Origin: Albimonas marina
GTDB taxonomy: Bacteria; Pseudomonadota; Alphaproteobacteria; Rhodobacterales; Rhodobacteraceae
Assembly (NCBI RefSeq): GCF_029223255.1
Contig: NZ_JARHUC010000005.1
Span: 354,340-418,339 of the forward strand
DNA length: 64,000 bases
Reading direction: 5' to 3'
Below the pieces are notes generated by a model. That model did not search any database, was not told where the DNA came from, and saw only the letters and a program-made list of their open reading frames with translations. A program made the position numbers and the translations under genes. This document shows, piece after piece, positions 1-8,623 of this stretch. The stretch's first letter is position 1. Each line of letters opens with the position of its first letter.

Positions 1-822
1 CTCCCACACGCCCCCCAGCGTCAGCGAGCCCTTGGCGAGCGCGATGACGATGGCCGCCAGCGCGCCCACGGCGCCGGCCTCGGTGGCGGTGAACAGGCCC
101 ACGAACATGCCGCCGATGACGACGACCAGCAGCGCCAGCACCGGCCAGGTCTCGCGCAGGTGGCGCAGCCGCTCCTCCATCGGGGGGAGGTGGTCGAGCC
201 GCGGGGCGAGCGCGGGGTTCAGCGTCGCCCGGATCATGATCATCGCGATGTAGAGCACCGCGGTGGTCAAGCCGGCCCCGATGCCGCCGATGAACAGCTT
301 CGAGATCGGCGCCTCGGCGAAGACGCCGAAGAGAATGAGCAGGATCGAGGGCGGGATCAGCGCGCCCAGCGTGCCGGCCGCGGCGATCGCGCCGGTGGCG
401 AGCGCGGGGTCGTAGCGCGCCCGCATCATCTCGGGGATCGCGATCCGCCCCATCGCCGCGCAGCAGGCGATGGAGGAGCCGGTCACCGCCGCGAAGCCGG
501 CCGAGCCGCACACCGACGCCACCGCGAGGCCGCCGGGCAGCCGCGCGAGCCAGCTTCGCGCCGCCTCGAACAATCCTCGCGTCAGGCCCGCGTGGTAGCA
601 CACGAAGCCCATCAGCAGGAACATGGGCACCGACGACAGCGTCCACTTGGAGGTGAAGTCGTAGGGCATCGCCGCCAGCATCCCCCAGGCGGGGCGGGCG
701 CCGATCAGGGCGTAGATGCCCCCGAAGGAGACCAGCACCAGGCTCAGGCCGATGGGCACGCGCGCCAGCAGCAGGAACACCAGGATGCCGAGGCCGATCA
801 GGCCGACGTATTCGCTCTCCAT
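1..822 (-). CDS. dctM: TRAP transporter large permease (DctM), 3' end outside window
   Basis: This is the main membrane channel subunit of a tripartite ATP-independent periplasmic transporter, which moves a substrate delivered by the DctP-type binding protein using a sodium gradient. The visible 274 residues begin MESEYVGLIGLGILVF and contain successive long hydrophobic helices, including the family's GSSIACCAAMGRI-type small-residue stretch and the PPSILLILFG segment. Full-length DctM proteins are about 425-450 residues, so roughly the C-terminal third lies beyond the left edge. The ATG lies 4 bp after the stop of dctQ, so the two are translationally close. Substrate is unknown; the nearby acyl-CoA ligase suggests an organic acid (inference). 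Confidence 0.92.
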   Translation of the reverse strand, partial: MESEYVGLIGLGILVFLLLARVPIGLSLVLVSFGGIYALIGARPAWGMLAAMPYDFTSKWTLSSVPMFLLMGFVCYHAGLTRGLFEAARSWLARLPGGLAVASVCGSAGFAAVTGSSIACCAAMGRIAIPEMMRARYDPALATGAIAAAGTLGALIPPSILLILFGVFAEAPISKLFIGGIGAGLTTAVLYIAMIMIRATLNPALAPRLDHLPPMEERLRHLRETWPVLALLVVVIGGMFVGLFTATEAGAVGALAAIVIALAKGSLTLGGVWE

Positions 823-826
823 GCCC

Positions 827-1381
827 TCAGACCCCCTCGGAGGCGGGGTCCGCCACCGGATCGGCGTCGATGGGCGTCTCGCCCAGGCCGCTCTTCACCC
901 CGCCCCACAGCACCGCGACGCGGTAGAGCAGGACGGCCGCGAACAGCGCGAAGCCGATGGGCAGGAAGAAATAGGTCTGCCAGACCGGCAGCTGGCGGCC
1001 GTTCTCGACGATGAACGAGCCGGCCTCGTATTTCTTGAGCGCCTCGAACCAGAACGGGCGCACCATCGCGGCGGCCACCACGAAGGCGACCAGGCAGGCG
1101 AAGCCGCCCACGATCCGCTTGCGATGCTTCGACAGCGTCGAGAACACCACCTCCACCGCGATGTGGCGGTTGACAATCTCGCTCATCGCGAGGGGGAGGA
1201 AGGCGCAGGCGACCATGTACCACTTGGCCACCACCGTGGTGGTCATGGGCAGCGGCGCCTGGAAGATGTTGCGCATGAAGACGTCCAGAACGATCTGGAG
1301 CATCATCAGGACCACCGCCACGGCGCCGACGAAGGCGGCGCCGTGGGAGATCCAGTTCAGCACGCGGCCGATGGCCTGCAT
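827..1381 (-). CDS. dctQ: TRAP transporter small permease (DctQ)
   Basis: The 184-residue protein is the small four-helix membrane subunit of the TRAP transporter and pairs with DctM. Hydrophobic segments are visible at about residues 10-35, 50-68, 85-110 and 130-150, with a charged C-terminal tail. Length is normal for DctQ (150-200). The start ATG is preceded by GGGAGCGAACC, an acceptable ribosome binding site. It lies between dctP upstream and dctM downstream, giving the standard dctP-Q-M order in one transcript on the minus strand. Confidence 0.9.
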   Translation of the reverse strand: MQAIGRVLNWISHGAAFVGAVAVVLMMLQIVLDVFMRNIFQAPLPMTTTVVAKWYMVACAFLPLAMSEIVNRHIAVEVVFSTLSKHRKRIVGGFACLVAFVVAAAMVRPFWFEALKKYEAGSFIVENGRQLPVWQTYFFLPIGFALFAAVLLYRVAVLWGGVKSGLGETPIDADPVADPASEGV

Positions 1382-1403
1382 GGTTCGCTCCCTGTCCGGT
1401 CGC

Positions 1404-2540
1404 TCAGATCGCGGACGGGTCGATCGTGCCGAACAGCTTTTCGGCGAAGACGGCCTGCACCGCCGCCGGGTCCGTGGTGTCCACGTCGGCGAAGACGTCG
1501 GTCCACTTCTTGACCAGCGCCTTCATGCGGTCGACCTGCTCGGCGGCGTCGGCGATGCCGTACTTCTGGACGTTGAGGTCGGCGACCGTCTCGAGGTCTT
1601 CCTTGCGGAACTTCGCCGTGGCCTCGGCCACTTCCGCCGAGGGCTGCACCACCTCGACCCCGACCGAGGCCGGATCGTCCAGATAGGCCGCGTTGACCTT
1701 GAAGTAGTCGACCGTCGCCCAGGCGATCGAGTCCGACGCGGCCATGATGAAGCCCTTCTTCTGCTCGGGCGTCAGCTCCTCCCACAGGTCGCGGTTGGTG
1801 TTGAACATGGCGTTGCCGATGTAGAGGCCGATCGGCGCGTCCAGGATGTAGTCGGCGACCTCGCCGATCGACAGCGACTTCAGCGTGTCGAGCGTGTGGG
1901 TGTTGCCGTGCAGCTGGCCCTGGTTCATCGCCTCGAAGATGTCGGTGGCGCCGATCACGACCGAGGTCGCGCCCATCGCGTCCACCCAGCGCCCGAAGGG
2001 CCCGAAGCCGCGCAGGGTCTTGCCCTGGAAGTCCGACATCTCGGTGATCTTGTCGACCGACATCAGGTAGTACGGGCCGATCACCGCGAAGCCGAGGAAC
2101 ACGGTGTTCTGGTCGCGGTATTCCTTCATGCAGGGCTCGCAGCCGTACATGAACTCGGTCGCCGCGGCCGCCATCACCACCGGGTCGTCCGAGGCGGTGG
2201 CCATGTCGACCACGAGGTTGGTGTTGGGGAACTCGGCGCGGGTGTAGGCGGGCACGGTGTAGGCGACGTCGGCGATGCCGTCGCGCACGCCCGCGGTCGA
2301 CTCGGCATAGGACAGCAGCGTGCCCTCGTAGGTCTTGCCGGTGTACTCGCCCCCGGTGTTCTCCTCGATCTTCTTGGCGAACATGCGCATCGCCTGCTGC
2401 AACGAGCTTTCGCCCGGCGCGCCGATCACGATGCGCAGCTCCTTGGCGGAGGCGGGCGCGGCGGCGAGGGCGCCCAGCGCGCCCAGCGCGCAGACGGCGG
2501 CCGCGCAGAGGCGGCCCGCGGTACGGCGGGTGATCATCAT
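1404..2540 (-). CDS. dctP: TRAP transporter solute-binding protein (DctP)
   Basis: This periplasmic binding protein of 378 residues captures the TRAP substrate and hands it to DctQM. A signal peptide covers about residues 1-32 (MMITRRTAGRL, an Ala-rich core, then PASA before KELRI). The family's conserved arginine lies in GKTLRGFGPFGRW, where a substrate carboxylate is normally bound, so an acidic ligand is likely. The ATG at 2540 was chosen because GGAGGAG lies 5 bases upstream; an open frame extends further up to 2633 but without a ribosome binding site. Two nearby cysteines (YGCEPC) are unusual for a periplasmic protein and could form a disulfide. A palindromic operator lies in the promoter region upstream. 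Confidence 0.9.
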   Translation of the reverse strand: MMITRRTAGRLCAAAVCALGALGALAAAPASAKELRIVIGAPGESSLQQAMRMFAKKIEENTGGEYTGKTYEGTLLSYAESTAGVRDGIADVAYTVPAYTRAEFPNTNLVVDMATASDDPVVMAAAATEFMYGCEPCMKEYRDQNTVFLGFAVIGPYYLMSVDKITEMSDFQGKTLRGFGPFGRWVDAMGATSVVIGATDIFEAMNQGQLHGNTHTLDTLKSLSIGEVADYILDAPIGLYIGNAMFNTNRDLWEELTPEQKKGFIMAASDSIAWATVDYFKVNAAYLDDPASVGVEVVQPSAEVAEATAKFRKEDLETVADLNVQKYGIADAAEQVDRMKALVKKWTDVFADVDTTDPAAVQAVFAEKLFGTIDPSAI

Positions 2541-2589
2541 CTTGTCTCCTCCCTGGTCCGGTCTTGATTCGACCGGTTCCTGTGACGGC

Positions 2590-2618
2590 AGATTAATGGG
2601 TAAGTGGTCAACCACCAA
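2590..2618 (-). promoter_or_regulatory. Possible dctP promoter with operator palindrome GTGGTCAACCAC
   Basis: On the minus strand a -35-like TTGGTG (2613-2618) and a -10-like TAATCT (2590-2595) are separated by 17 bp. The palindrome GTGGTCAACCAC (2604-2615, 5-bp arms, 2-bp centre) lies in the spacer and overlaps the -35. TGGT/ACCA arms are typical of GntR-family operators, so a GntR repressor encoded elsewhere is a reasonable guess. The palindrome is plain in the sequence; the promoter elements match consensus only weakly. Confidence 0.4.
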
Positions 2619-2680
2619 GCCATTTCGCCGCATCGCCGGCGCGACGAGCCCCTCCCGTCGCGCCGCGTTTTCTCAAGCGT

Positions 2681-4414
2681 TCACAGAAGCTTGGCGAGCT
2701 CGTCCTTCTTGACCTTGCCGGTCGCGGTCATCGGCAGGCTGTCCACGAGGCGCACTTCGGGGCGCTTGTAGGTGGCCATCGCCTCGCCGCACCAGGCCTC
2801 GATCCCCTTCGCGTCGAGGCCCTGCGCCTTGGCCCGGTCCAGCACCACGAAGGCGACCGGGACCTGGCCCTTGTCGGGATCCTCGCGCCCGATGACGCCG
2901 GAGCCGAGGATCGCCGGGTGGCGGCCCAGCATCGCCTCGATCTCGGCGGGGAACACGGACATGCCGCGGACCTTCAGCATCTCCTTGCGCCGGCCGAGGA
3001 AGTGCAGGAAGCCCAGCTCGTCGATCACCCCGATGTCGCCGGTGTGCAGGAAGCCGCCCTTGATCGAGGCCGCGGTCGCCTCGGGCTTGTTCCAGTACTC
3101 CTTCAGGATCGAGGGGGAGCGGATGCAGATCTCGCCCTCCTCGCCGAAGGGCGCCAGCGCGCCGGTGTCGAAATCGCAGATCTTGAACTCGGTGCCGGGC
3201 ATGGGAAGGCCCACGAAGATCGGCTGGAGCGACAGGTCGTAGTCGTCGGTCTGGAAGCCGGTCGTGAAGGTGTCGCAGGTCTGGGTCTCGGTCATGCCCC
3301 AGGCGGCCTCGGCCATGACCGAGCCGGTCAGCGCCTTCCAGCGCGCCCGGAACTCGCCGTTGAGCTTCTTCACGAAGCTCGAGACCTGGGTCTTCTCGAT
3401 CGAGGTCAGGTCGAACTCGCCCACGCGGGGGTGGTCCATCAGCTCCACCGCGTTGTCGACCAGCAGCTTCACGGCCGTGGCCTTGCGCGCCTGCACGGCC
3501 GCCATGAAGCCCACCGGGTCCCAGCGGCCCAGCAGCACGCAGGTGGCGCCCGAGAAGATCGGGAAGATCAGGCCCACGTCCTCCCCCGCCATCCAGAACA
3601 GCGGGTAGAAGTTGATCATCACCTCGCCCGGCTGCAGGCGGTTGCCGCAGGCCTGCACGGTGGCGGCCGTGTAGATCATGTCGCGCTGGGTGTGCACGCA
3701 GCCCTTGGGCATGCCCGTGGTGCCGCCGGTGTAGTTGAGCTTGCACAGCGCATCGAGGTCGACCTCGACCGGCTCGGGCTTTGCGGGCGCGTTCGCCATC
3801 GCCTCGGCCAGGTCCTCGGCCCCGCCGGCGGCGGCGCGGTCGGAGACGATGCTCGCCGGCACCGGCCAGGCCGGCGCCTCGGGGATCAGGTCCGCCATGC
3901 CGGTGGACCAGACCTTCTTCACCGAGGTCTTCGGGCGCACCTGCTCGACCAGCGGCACCAGCACGTCCTGGGCGACGATGTATTCCGCCTGCGCGTCGTT
4001 GAGCTCGTATTCCAGCTCGTGCTCGCGGAACATCGGGTTCACGGGGACATGCACGCAGCCCGCGCGCAGGATGCCCAGGAAGCCCACGATGAACTGCGGG
4101 CAGTTGCCCATGAACAGCGCCACCCGCGCGCCGGGCGCGGCGCCGGCCTGCTGGAGCATCGCCGCGAAGCGGTCGGCCTGGGCGTCGAGCTCGGCGTAGG
4201 TGATCGCGTGGCCGTAGAAATCGACCGCCACCCGGTCGGGGGCGGTCTCGGCCCAGCGGCGGAGATAGTCGGTCAGCGGGATCTCGCCGAACGGATAGAT
4301 CGGCTCGCGCGGCAGGTCCTGGGGCCAGCGGGCCTCGACCAGCTTGCGATGGGCGTCGAGATAGGCGGACTCGTCGGCCAGGGTCCTGGACCCGGCGTCT
4401 GCGGCGATGGCCAT
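2681..4414 (-). CDS. AMP-dependent acyl-CoA synthetase/ligase
   Basis: This 577-residue ANL-superfamily enzyme activates a carboxylic acid with ATP and joins it to CoA. The P-loop-like motif YTGGTTGMPKGC (about residues 229-240), the WGMTETQT adenylate motif, the HTGDIG ATP-binding aspartate and the hinge GRRKEMLKVRG are all present. The C-terminal catalytic lysine lies in the family motif TATGKVKKDEL. Overall pattern resembles medium- and long-chain acyl-CoA or crotonobetaine/carnitine-CoA ligases, but the substrate cannot be fixed. It lies 140 bp upstream of dctP on the same strand, suggesting that an acid imported by the TRAP system is the substrate (inference). A promoter with a palindrome precedes it at 4544-4572. 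Confidence 0.9.
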   Translation of the reverse strand: MAIAADAGSRTLADESAYLDAHRKLVEARWPQDLPREPIYPFGEIPLTDYLRRWAETAPDRVAVDFYGHAITYAELDAQADRFAAMLQQAGAAPGARVALFMGNCPQFIVGFLGILRAGCVHVPVNPMFREHELEYELNDAQAEYIVAQDVLVPLVEQVRPKTSVKKVWSTGMADLIPEAPAWPVPASIVSDRAAAGGAEDLAEAMANAPAKPEPVEVDLDALCKLNYTGGTTGMPKGCVHTQRDMIYTAATVQACGNRLQPGEVMINFYPLFWMAGEDVGLIFPIFSGATCVLLGRWDPVGFMAAVQARKATAVKLLVDNAVELMDHPRVGEFDLTSIEKTQVSSFVKKLNGEFRARWKALTGSVMAEAAWGMTETQTCDTFTTGFQTDDYDLSLQPIFVGLPMPGTEFKICDFDTGALAPFGEEGEICIRSPSILKEYWNKPEATAASIKGGFLHTGDIGVIDELGFLHFLGRRKEMLKVRGMSVFPAEIEAMLGRHPAILGSGVIGREDPDKGQVPVAFVVLDRAKAQGLDAKGIEAWCGEAMATYKRPEVRLVDSLPMTATGKVKKDELAKLL

Positions 4415-4543
4415 GGGCGTTTCCCTGTCGTGAGGGGACGCGCCGCCGGAGCCGCCCCGCGCCCCCGCCGCAGGCGGATCGCGCGTCGAGGGCCCTTCGG
4501 TCGACCGGCCGCCCCGCTTTGTCTTGTGGTCGTCGACGGACCC

Positions 4544-4572
4544 GGCATATCGCTAATCAGCCGATTAGTCAA
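4544..4572 (-). promoter_or_regulatory. Acyl-CoA ligase promoter with operator CTAATCAGCCGATTAG
   Basis: Minus-strand TTGACT (4567-4572) and TATGCC (4544-4549) are spaced 17 bp apart, a good sigma-70-like -35 with a weaker -10. A palindrome with perfect 6-bp arms, CTAATC-AGCC-GATTAG (4553-4568), fills the spacer. A repressor bound there would block RNA polymerase. TetR- or MarR-type regulators of acyl-CoA genes use such sites, but none is encoded nearby. The rest of the 353-bp divergent gap (4415-4767) holds no gene I can support. Confidence 0.55.
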
Positions 4573-4767
4573 AACGGAATCGCATCGCCTGCGCGCCGGC
4601 CTTCGGACCCGCGCACGGGCCGAATTCATCGCGCGATGAATTCCCCGCTTGCCAAGCCGCGCGCGGTCATGTCCCCTGCCCCGCGAACGGCCGACCTGCC
4701 TGTCGGCCGGTGAAAACCCCGCCGACCTCCCGGTCGGCTCACGACAACAAGCTGAGGAGGAGACCCC

Positions 4768-5052
4768 ATGCCCGTCATCGTCGCGACCATCAAGGTGAAG
4801 TCCGGCCAGGGATCCGAGTTCGAGGCCGTGGCCCAGGAGCTCGCCGCCGCGGTGAACGCCAACGAGGAGGGCTGCTCGATGTACCAGCTCTGCAAGGGCG
4901 ACGAGGCCGACACCTACTATTTCGTCGAGCAGTATCGCGACGCCGACGCGGTGGCCGCGCACCGCGCCTCGGACCACTTCAAGACGCTGGGCCGCAAGAT
5001 GGGCGCGTTCATGGACGGCGCCCCCTCGATCCTGCGCCTGCAGGAGGTCTGA
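4768..5052 (+). CDS. Antibiotic biosynthesis monooxygenase (ABM)-fold protein
   Basis: The 94-residue protein has the length and pattern of the dimeric alpha-beta barrel ABM family: a first strand MPVIVATIKVK, an amphipathic helix (GSEFEAVAQELAAAV), the EEGCSMYQL strand, then YYFVEQYRDADAVAAHRASDHFK, where the AHR...HF pattern is typical. Members include cofactor-free monooxygenases and stress or autoinducer-modifying proteins; many have no known substrate. The start has GAGGAG 6 bases upstream. It is divergent from the acyl-CoA ligase and is followed by a strong hairpin, so it is probably monocistronic. Exact function unknown. Confidence 0.8.
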   Translation: MPVIVATIKVKSGQGSEFEAVAQELAAAVNANEEGCSMYQLCKGDEADTYYFVEQYRDADAVAAHRASDHFKTLGRKMGAFMDGAPSILRLQEV

Positions 5053-5116
5053 GGCCCCCGCCCACGGGCGGCTCAAGAAAGCGACCGCCCGCGAGCGGCG
5101 ACAGAAAGCGACCGCG

Positions 5117-5150
5117 CGAGGGCGGCCCCGGCAGGTCCGGGCCGCCCTCG
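5117..5150 (+). terminator. Hairpin terminator after ABM gene
   Basis: A perfect 12-bp stem (5117-5128 with 5139-5150, arm CGAGGGCGGCCC) encloses a 10-base loop. It is followed by GCTCTTTCCC, a short T-containing tract, 65 bp after the ABM stop codon. Confidence 0.6.
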
Positions 5151-5781
5151 GCTCTTTCCCGGCGCCCCCGCCGCGCACGCCTCGACCTCGGACGGAGGCG
5201 CCGCGTCGACCGTCGCGCCCTTCGACGCCGCGCCCGCCCGCGGCGCGTGGCAGGCGGGGCGCCCGGCCCCGCCGCCGCCCGGACCGACCGCCCCGCCTCC
5301 CTCCGCCCGCCGCCCCGAGACCGGGCCGACGGCGCCCCCGCCCGCCGCGCGCCGCGGGCGCGACCGTCCCGCCGGCGCGACGCCCGACGCGGCGCCTCCC
5401 TCGCCGGGCGCGGCGCCGCGTCGGCCGCCTCGCCAGGGTGGAATCGACCGGCCGGCAGGGCGGATGTTCATGGATCGGAGGATGCGCTCACCCAGGCGGC
5501 GACGCCCGCGAAGGCGCCCGCGCGACCGCGCGTCGTGTCCTCGGCGCCGCTCCGCCCGCCGCCGGCCCGCCGACCCGGGGACGTCTCGCCCGCTCCGGAT
5601 TTCCCTTAGGAACCAGAGGCATGAACCCCTCGCCCCCGCCCTGACGCGGGCCCGCCGAGCCGGGTTGCGCGCAGTCGCAACTCGTGGTTGATTGTCGACA
5701 GCCCATGGACGCAGGAGGCTCCGCCCCCTATGTCCCGAGCGCCGGCTCGACCGACCGGCGCCGTGCAGCAGGGAGACCCCG
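5151..5781. other. Gene-free GC-rich stretch
   Basis: I see no credible gene on either strand. Open frames here are Arg/Pro/Gly/Ala-rich by-products of extreme GC content and lack ribosome binding sites. The 18-mer GACGGAGGCGCCGCGTCG at 5191-5208 recurs exactly at 10508-10525, in another gene-free GC-rich stretch. No convincing promoter for the following small gene was found. Confidence 0.5.
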
Positions 5782-6048
5782 ATGGGCCTGAGACTCTACC
5801 AGATCGCCGTCTGGGCCTATGCGGCGCTCTACATCGCGGCGCTGGCCCTGCTGGCGATCGGCACCTTCGGCCTCTTCGGGCAGGAGCGCGATCCGCTCGC
5901 GGGCGTGTTCCTGATGCCGCTGGGCCTGCCCTGGACGCTGCTGCTCGACGACGTGCCGCCGGCCGAGGCGCGCTGGGTGGCGATGACCGCGCCGCTGGCG
6001 AACCTGCTGCTGGTCGCGGTGATCCGCCGGCAGTTCTCCACCAGCTGA
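5782..6048 (+). CDS. Small membrane protein, unknown function
   Basis: The 88-residue protein has two or three hydrophobic segments: about residues 6-28 (YQIAVWAYAALYIAALALL), 38-52 and 62-80. They are separated by a short polar stretch (LLDDVPPAEARW). I chose the ATG at 5782 because AGGGAGA lies just upstream and the protein then begins with a membrane helix (MGLRLYQIAVW). A longer reading from 5692 would add a low-complexity tail with no ribosome binding site. No family is recognised. It converges on the sulfotransferase-like gene ending at 6071, so it is transcribed alone. Confidence 0.6.
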   Translation: MGLRLYQIAVWAYAALYIAALALLAIGTFGLFGQERDPLAGVFLMPLGLPWTLLLDDVPPAEARWVAMTAPLANLLLVAVIRRQFSTS

Positions 6049-6070
6049 GGCCGCGCCCCCCGCCCCTCGA

Positions 6071-7198
6071 TCAGCCCAGCGACAGCTTCTTGACGAACCC
6101 GCGCGCGTCCCGGCGCAGCTCGGAGAAGCCCTCGTCCGCGCGCACCAGCTCCAGCCCCGCGCGGGCGGCCTCCAGCTCCGGCACCGGGCGCGTCTCGCCC
6201 ACTTCCTCGAGATCGGCGAAGAACCGGTTGCGCCCCACCACCTGGCCCAGCCAGGCGTCGATGGGGCGGAACCGCTCCAGCATCAGCGCGCGGTTGGCCT
6301 CCCCGAACATCTCCACCTCGGAATTCGAGACGTAGTCCAGCCGCTTGCCCGAGCCGATCAGGTGCTCGCGCAGCGCCTTCGCGGCGCCGCCCGGCAGCTC
6401 CTGGTTGCCCAGCCGCGCGATCTCCATCGCCGCCAGCGGCAGCGAGGGGTTGGAGTTCTCGACCTCCACCAGCCCCTCGGGCCAGTCCAGCCGCGAGGCC
6501 GCCATGAAGTCCGGCACCGAGCCGCCCGAGGCCAGCACCTCGGCGTAGTCGCGGAAGGCGAACTCGGCCTTGGGGAACACCTCCACCCAGCGGGCCAGCA
6601 TCCGGCGGTAGTTGAAGTGGATCGAGCCGAAATGCTCCTCCAGCCCGTCCTCGCGAAGGGCGCGCAGGTGGTGGCCGAACTTCAGCCGCTGCCCGTGCCA
6701 CGACGTGACGTAGCTGTCCGGCCGGCGCAGCGTGCACACGATCCGCACGTTCGCCTTGGGGAACAGCGTCTTCAGCCGCTTCAGAAGCCGCGGCGGCATC
6801 GGCCCGAAGTTCGCGAAGACCTCCGAGCACAGCACCACGGCCTTGGGCTGCATCGCCAGCGCCTGCTGGCGGATCGCGCGGATCATCTGGCCCGAGCCCG
6901 GCAGCTTCTGGTGCCAGGGCGGCACCTCGCGCTTCTCGGCGCTCTCGGCCATCATCTTGAAGGCGAGCGCATTGTGCGCCTCGCGCACGTTGATCGGGTT
7001 CGAGGCGGTGATCGGGTTGGTCGCCGCCGGGTCCGGGTTGCCGCTCAGCGCCATCGCCAGGTTCGCCGCCAGCCCCTGCATCTCGACCGCGGGGTAGAGG
7101 ATGCCCGCCTGCGCCAGCCTCAGCCAGTTGGTCGAGAGCCAGCTCTGCAACGAGCTCGAGCCCACCTTGTGGTGGCCCATGAAGATCACGAGATCCAC
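6071..7198 (-). CDS. Sulfotransferase-like protein (second of pair)
   Basis: This 375-residue protein starts with a strand and phosphate-binding loop, VIFMGHHKVGSSSLQSWL (about residues 4-21). The KVGSSS turn matches the 5'-phosphosulfate-binding loop that sulfotransferases use to bind PAPS. It parallels the same element in the neighbour upstream, so the two appear paralogous. The GTG at 7198 is chosen because GGGGGACGGAC precedes it and the protein then begins, as its paralogue does, directly with the PAPS-loop strand. The much longer open frame upstream is a shadow of the neighbouring gene. The two genes are 74 bp apart and co-directional. A sulfate acceptor on surface polysaccharide is plausible given the adjacent glycosyltransferase (inference). 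Confidence 0.65.
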   Translation of the reverse strand: MDLVIFMGHHKVGSSSLQSWLSTNWLRLAQAGILYPAVEMQGLAANLAMALSGNPDPAATNPITASNPINVREAHNALAFKMMAESAEKREVPPWHQKLPGSGQMIRAIRQQALAMQPKAVVLCSEVFANFGPMPPRLLKRLKTLFPKANVRIVCTLRRPDSYVTSWHGQRLKFGHHLRALREDGLEEHFGSIHFNYRRMLARWVEVFPKAEFAFRDYAEVLASGGSVPDFMAASRLDWPEGLVEVENSNPSLPLAAMEIARLGNQELPGGAAKALREHLIGSGKRLDYVSNSEVEMFGEANRALMLERFRPIDAWLGQVVGRNRFFADLEEVGETRPVPELEAARAGLELVRADEGFSELRRDARGFVKKLSLG

Positions 7199-7272
7199 GT
7201 CCGTCCCCCGAATGCACGCCTCGACAGGCCCTGCCCGGGCGCCGCGCGACGGCGGCGCCGGGGCGGCCGTCC

Positions 7273-8373
7273 TCAGTCCTCGGTCTCGTCGGCGTCGGCG
7301 CCCAGGCCGTCCTCCTCGCCGGTGTCCTTGCCGCCGGCGGCGCGGCGGGCCTGGCGCTTGGCGCGCCGCAGCTCCTCGGCGCCGGCCTCGAAGGCCTCGG
7401 CGATCGCGCCCACGCGGCGCAGCTCGTCCGCGCCGAACCAGGCCTCGGGCGAGAGGTCCTGGGGCGCGTCCAGCGCGCTCTCGGCGGCGCGGTCGAAGGC
7501 GGCGGCCATCGGCCCCTCGGCCTCGCCGCCGAAGAACTCGGCGTCGAGGGTCCTCGCATCCGCCAGGTAGGCCGCGCGCATCCGCTCCAGCAAGGCGCGG
7601 TCGAGGCGCAGCTTCTCGCCCCGCCGCCCGTCCGTCTGCAGCGCGCGCGCGGCGCGCCGGCCCACCTGCGGCGGCAGCTTGCTGTTGCGGTGCAGGGCGC
7701 GCAGCCAGGCGAGGTCCTGGACCGAGAGGCTCTCGTTCGCGCTCTTGCCCGCGGCGGCGGTCTCGTCGAGCTCGAAGGCCGCGCCCTCGACCGCGAAGTC
7801 GAGGAAGTCGCGCACCACGTCGCCGTCCTTCAGCCGGTCGCGCACCATCGGGCGCACCTCGTAGCGGTCGCCGAACACCGCCCGCCACTTGCGCAGCCGT
7901 TCCGCGTAGAGGAAACGTCCGTGCTCCAGCACCCGCTCGTGGAACTCGGCCAGCGAGCCCTCGTACTGGCCCAGCTTGGTCCGCTCCTGGAAGCTCGACA
8001 GCACCCGCTCGGCATGGGGGCGCACGTAGGCGATCAGGCGCGCCTCCTCGGCGAGGTCGGGGATCCAGCGGCGCAGGATGCGGTCGAGGATCTCGGGATC
8101 GACGAACTCGAACCACTCCCCCGACAGGATGCCGAGGTCGGCTTCCGAGCGCTTCAGGCGCCGGTTGACCTTCTTCCAGCGCGGCCCGCGGAACTTCTTC
8201 ATCTTGGGTTTGTAGAGGCAGGACGCGAGGTTGCAGTTGTGCAGCCGCTCGGGATCCACCGGATAGACCCAGTCGATCCCCTCCGACGACCAGGCCCCCT
8301 GCTTGAGCACGTTCTGGATCGCGGTCGTGCCGGTCTTGCAGTCGCCCAGGTGGATCAGCAGTCGGTCGGTCAC
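7273..8373 (-). CDS. Sulfotransferase-like protein (first of pair)
   Basis: The 366-residue protein opens with LLIHLGDCKTGTTAIQNVL (about residues 5-23), a P-loop-like element with the KTGTT core of PAPS-dependent sulfotransferases. A KSNESLS-type segment in the middle and a charged tail rich in Glu and Asp (ending DGLGADADETED) are also visible. I chose the GTG at 8373, preceded by GCGAGGACGACC; an ATG at 8451 would add 26 low-complexity residues with no ribosome binding site. It leads a two-gene unit with the paralogue downstream and is divergent from a GlfT2-like glycosyltransferase. Confidence 0.65.
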   Translation of the reverse strand: MTDRLLIHLGDCKTGTTAIQNVLKQGAWSSEGIDWVYPVDPERLHNCNLASCLYKPKMKKFRGPRWKKVNRRLKRSEADLGILSGEWFEFVDPEILDRILRRWIPDLAEEARLIAYVRPHAERVLSSFQERTKLGQYEGSLAEFHERVLEHGRFLYAERLRKWRAVFGDRYEVRPMVRDRLKDGDVVRDFLDFAVEGAAFELDETAAAGKSANESLSVQDLAWLRALHRNSKLPPQVGRRAARALQTDGRRGEKLRLDRALLERMRAAYLADARTLDAEFFGGEAEGPMAAAFDRAAESALDAPQDLSPEAWFGADELRRVGAIAEAFEAGAEELRRAKRQARRAAGGKDTGEEDGLGADADETED

Positions 8374-8623
8374 GGTCGTCCTCGCATCGCGGGCCCGCGC
8401 GAAGGCTGGGCCGAACGACCGACTGCTATGCGAAGCCGACCGCCGGCTCAACCCGCCCCGCGCGGGACGCAGGCGCGCACGCGCGGGGCGCGATGCCGCT
8501 GCGGCAGGGCGTCCACGGGGCGCCGGGGGGGGCTTGCCGCGCCCGGCGCGCGCGGTCTACCAGACGGACCGGACGAGACGCCCCTTTTCCCCGGCCCCAA
8601 GCGGGCCCGAGACAGGCGAGCAC

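Noticed and set aside
5073..5471. Minus-strand open frame of 132 codons in the gene-free stretch
   Set aside because: Low-complexity Gly/Ala/Arg sequence, no ribosome binding site, and it reads through the ABM terminator hairpin.
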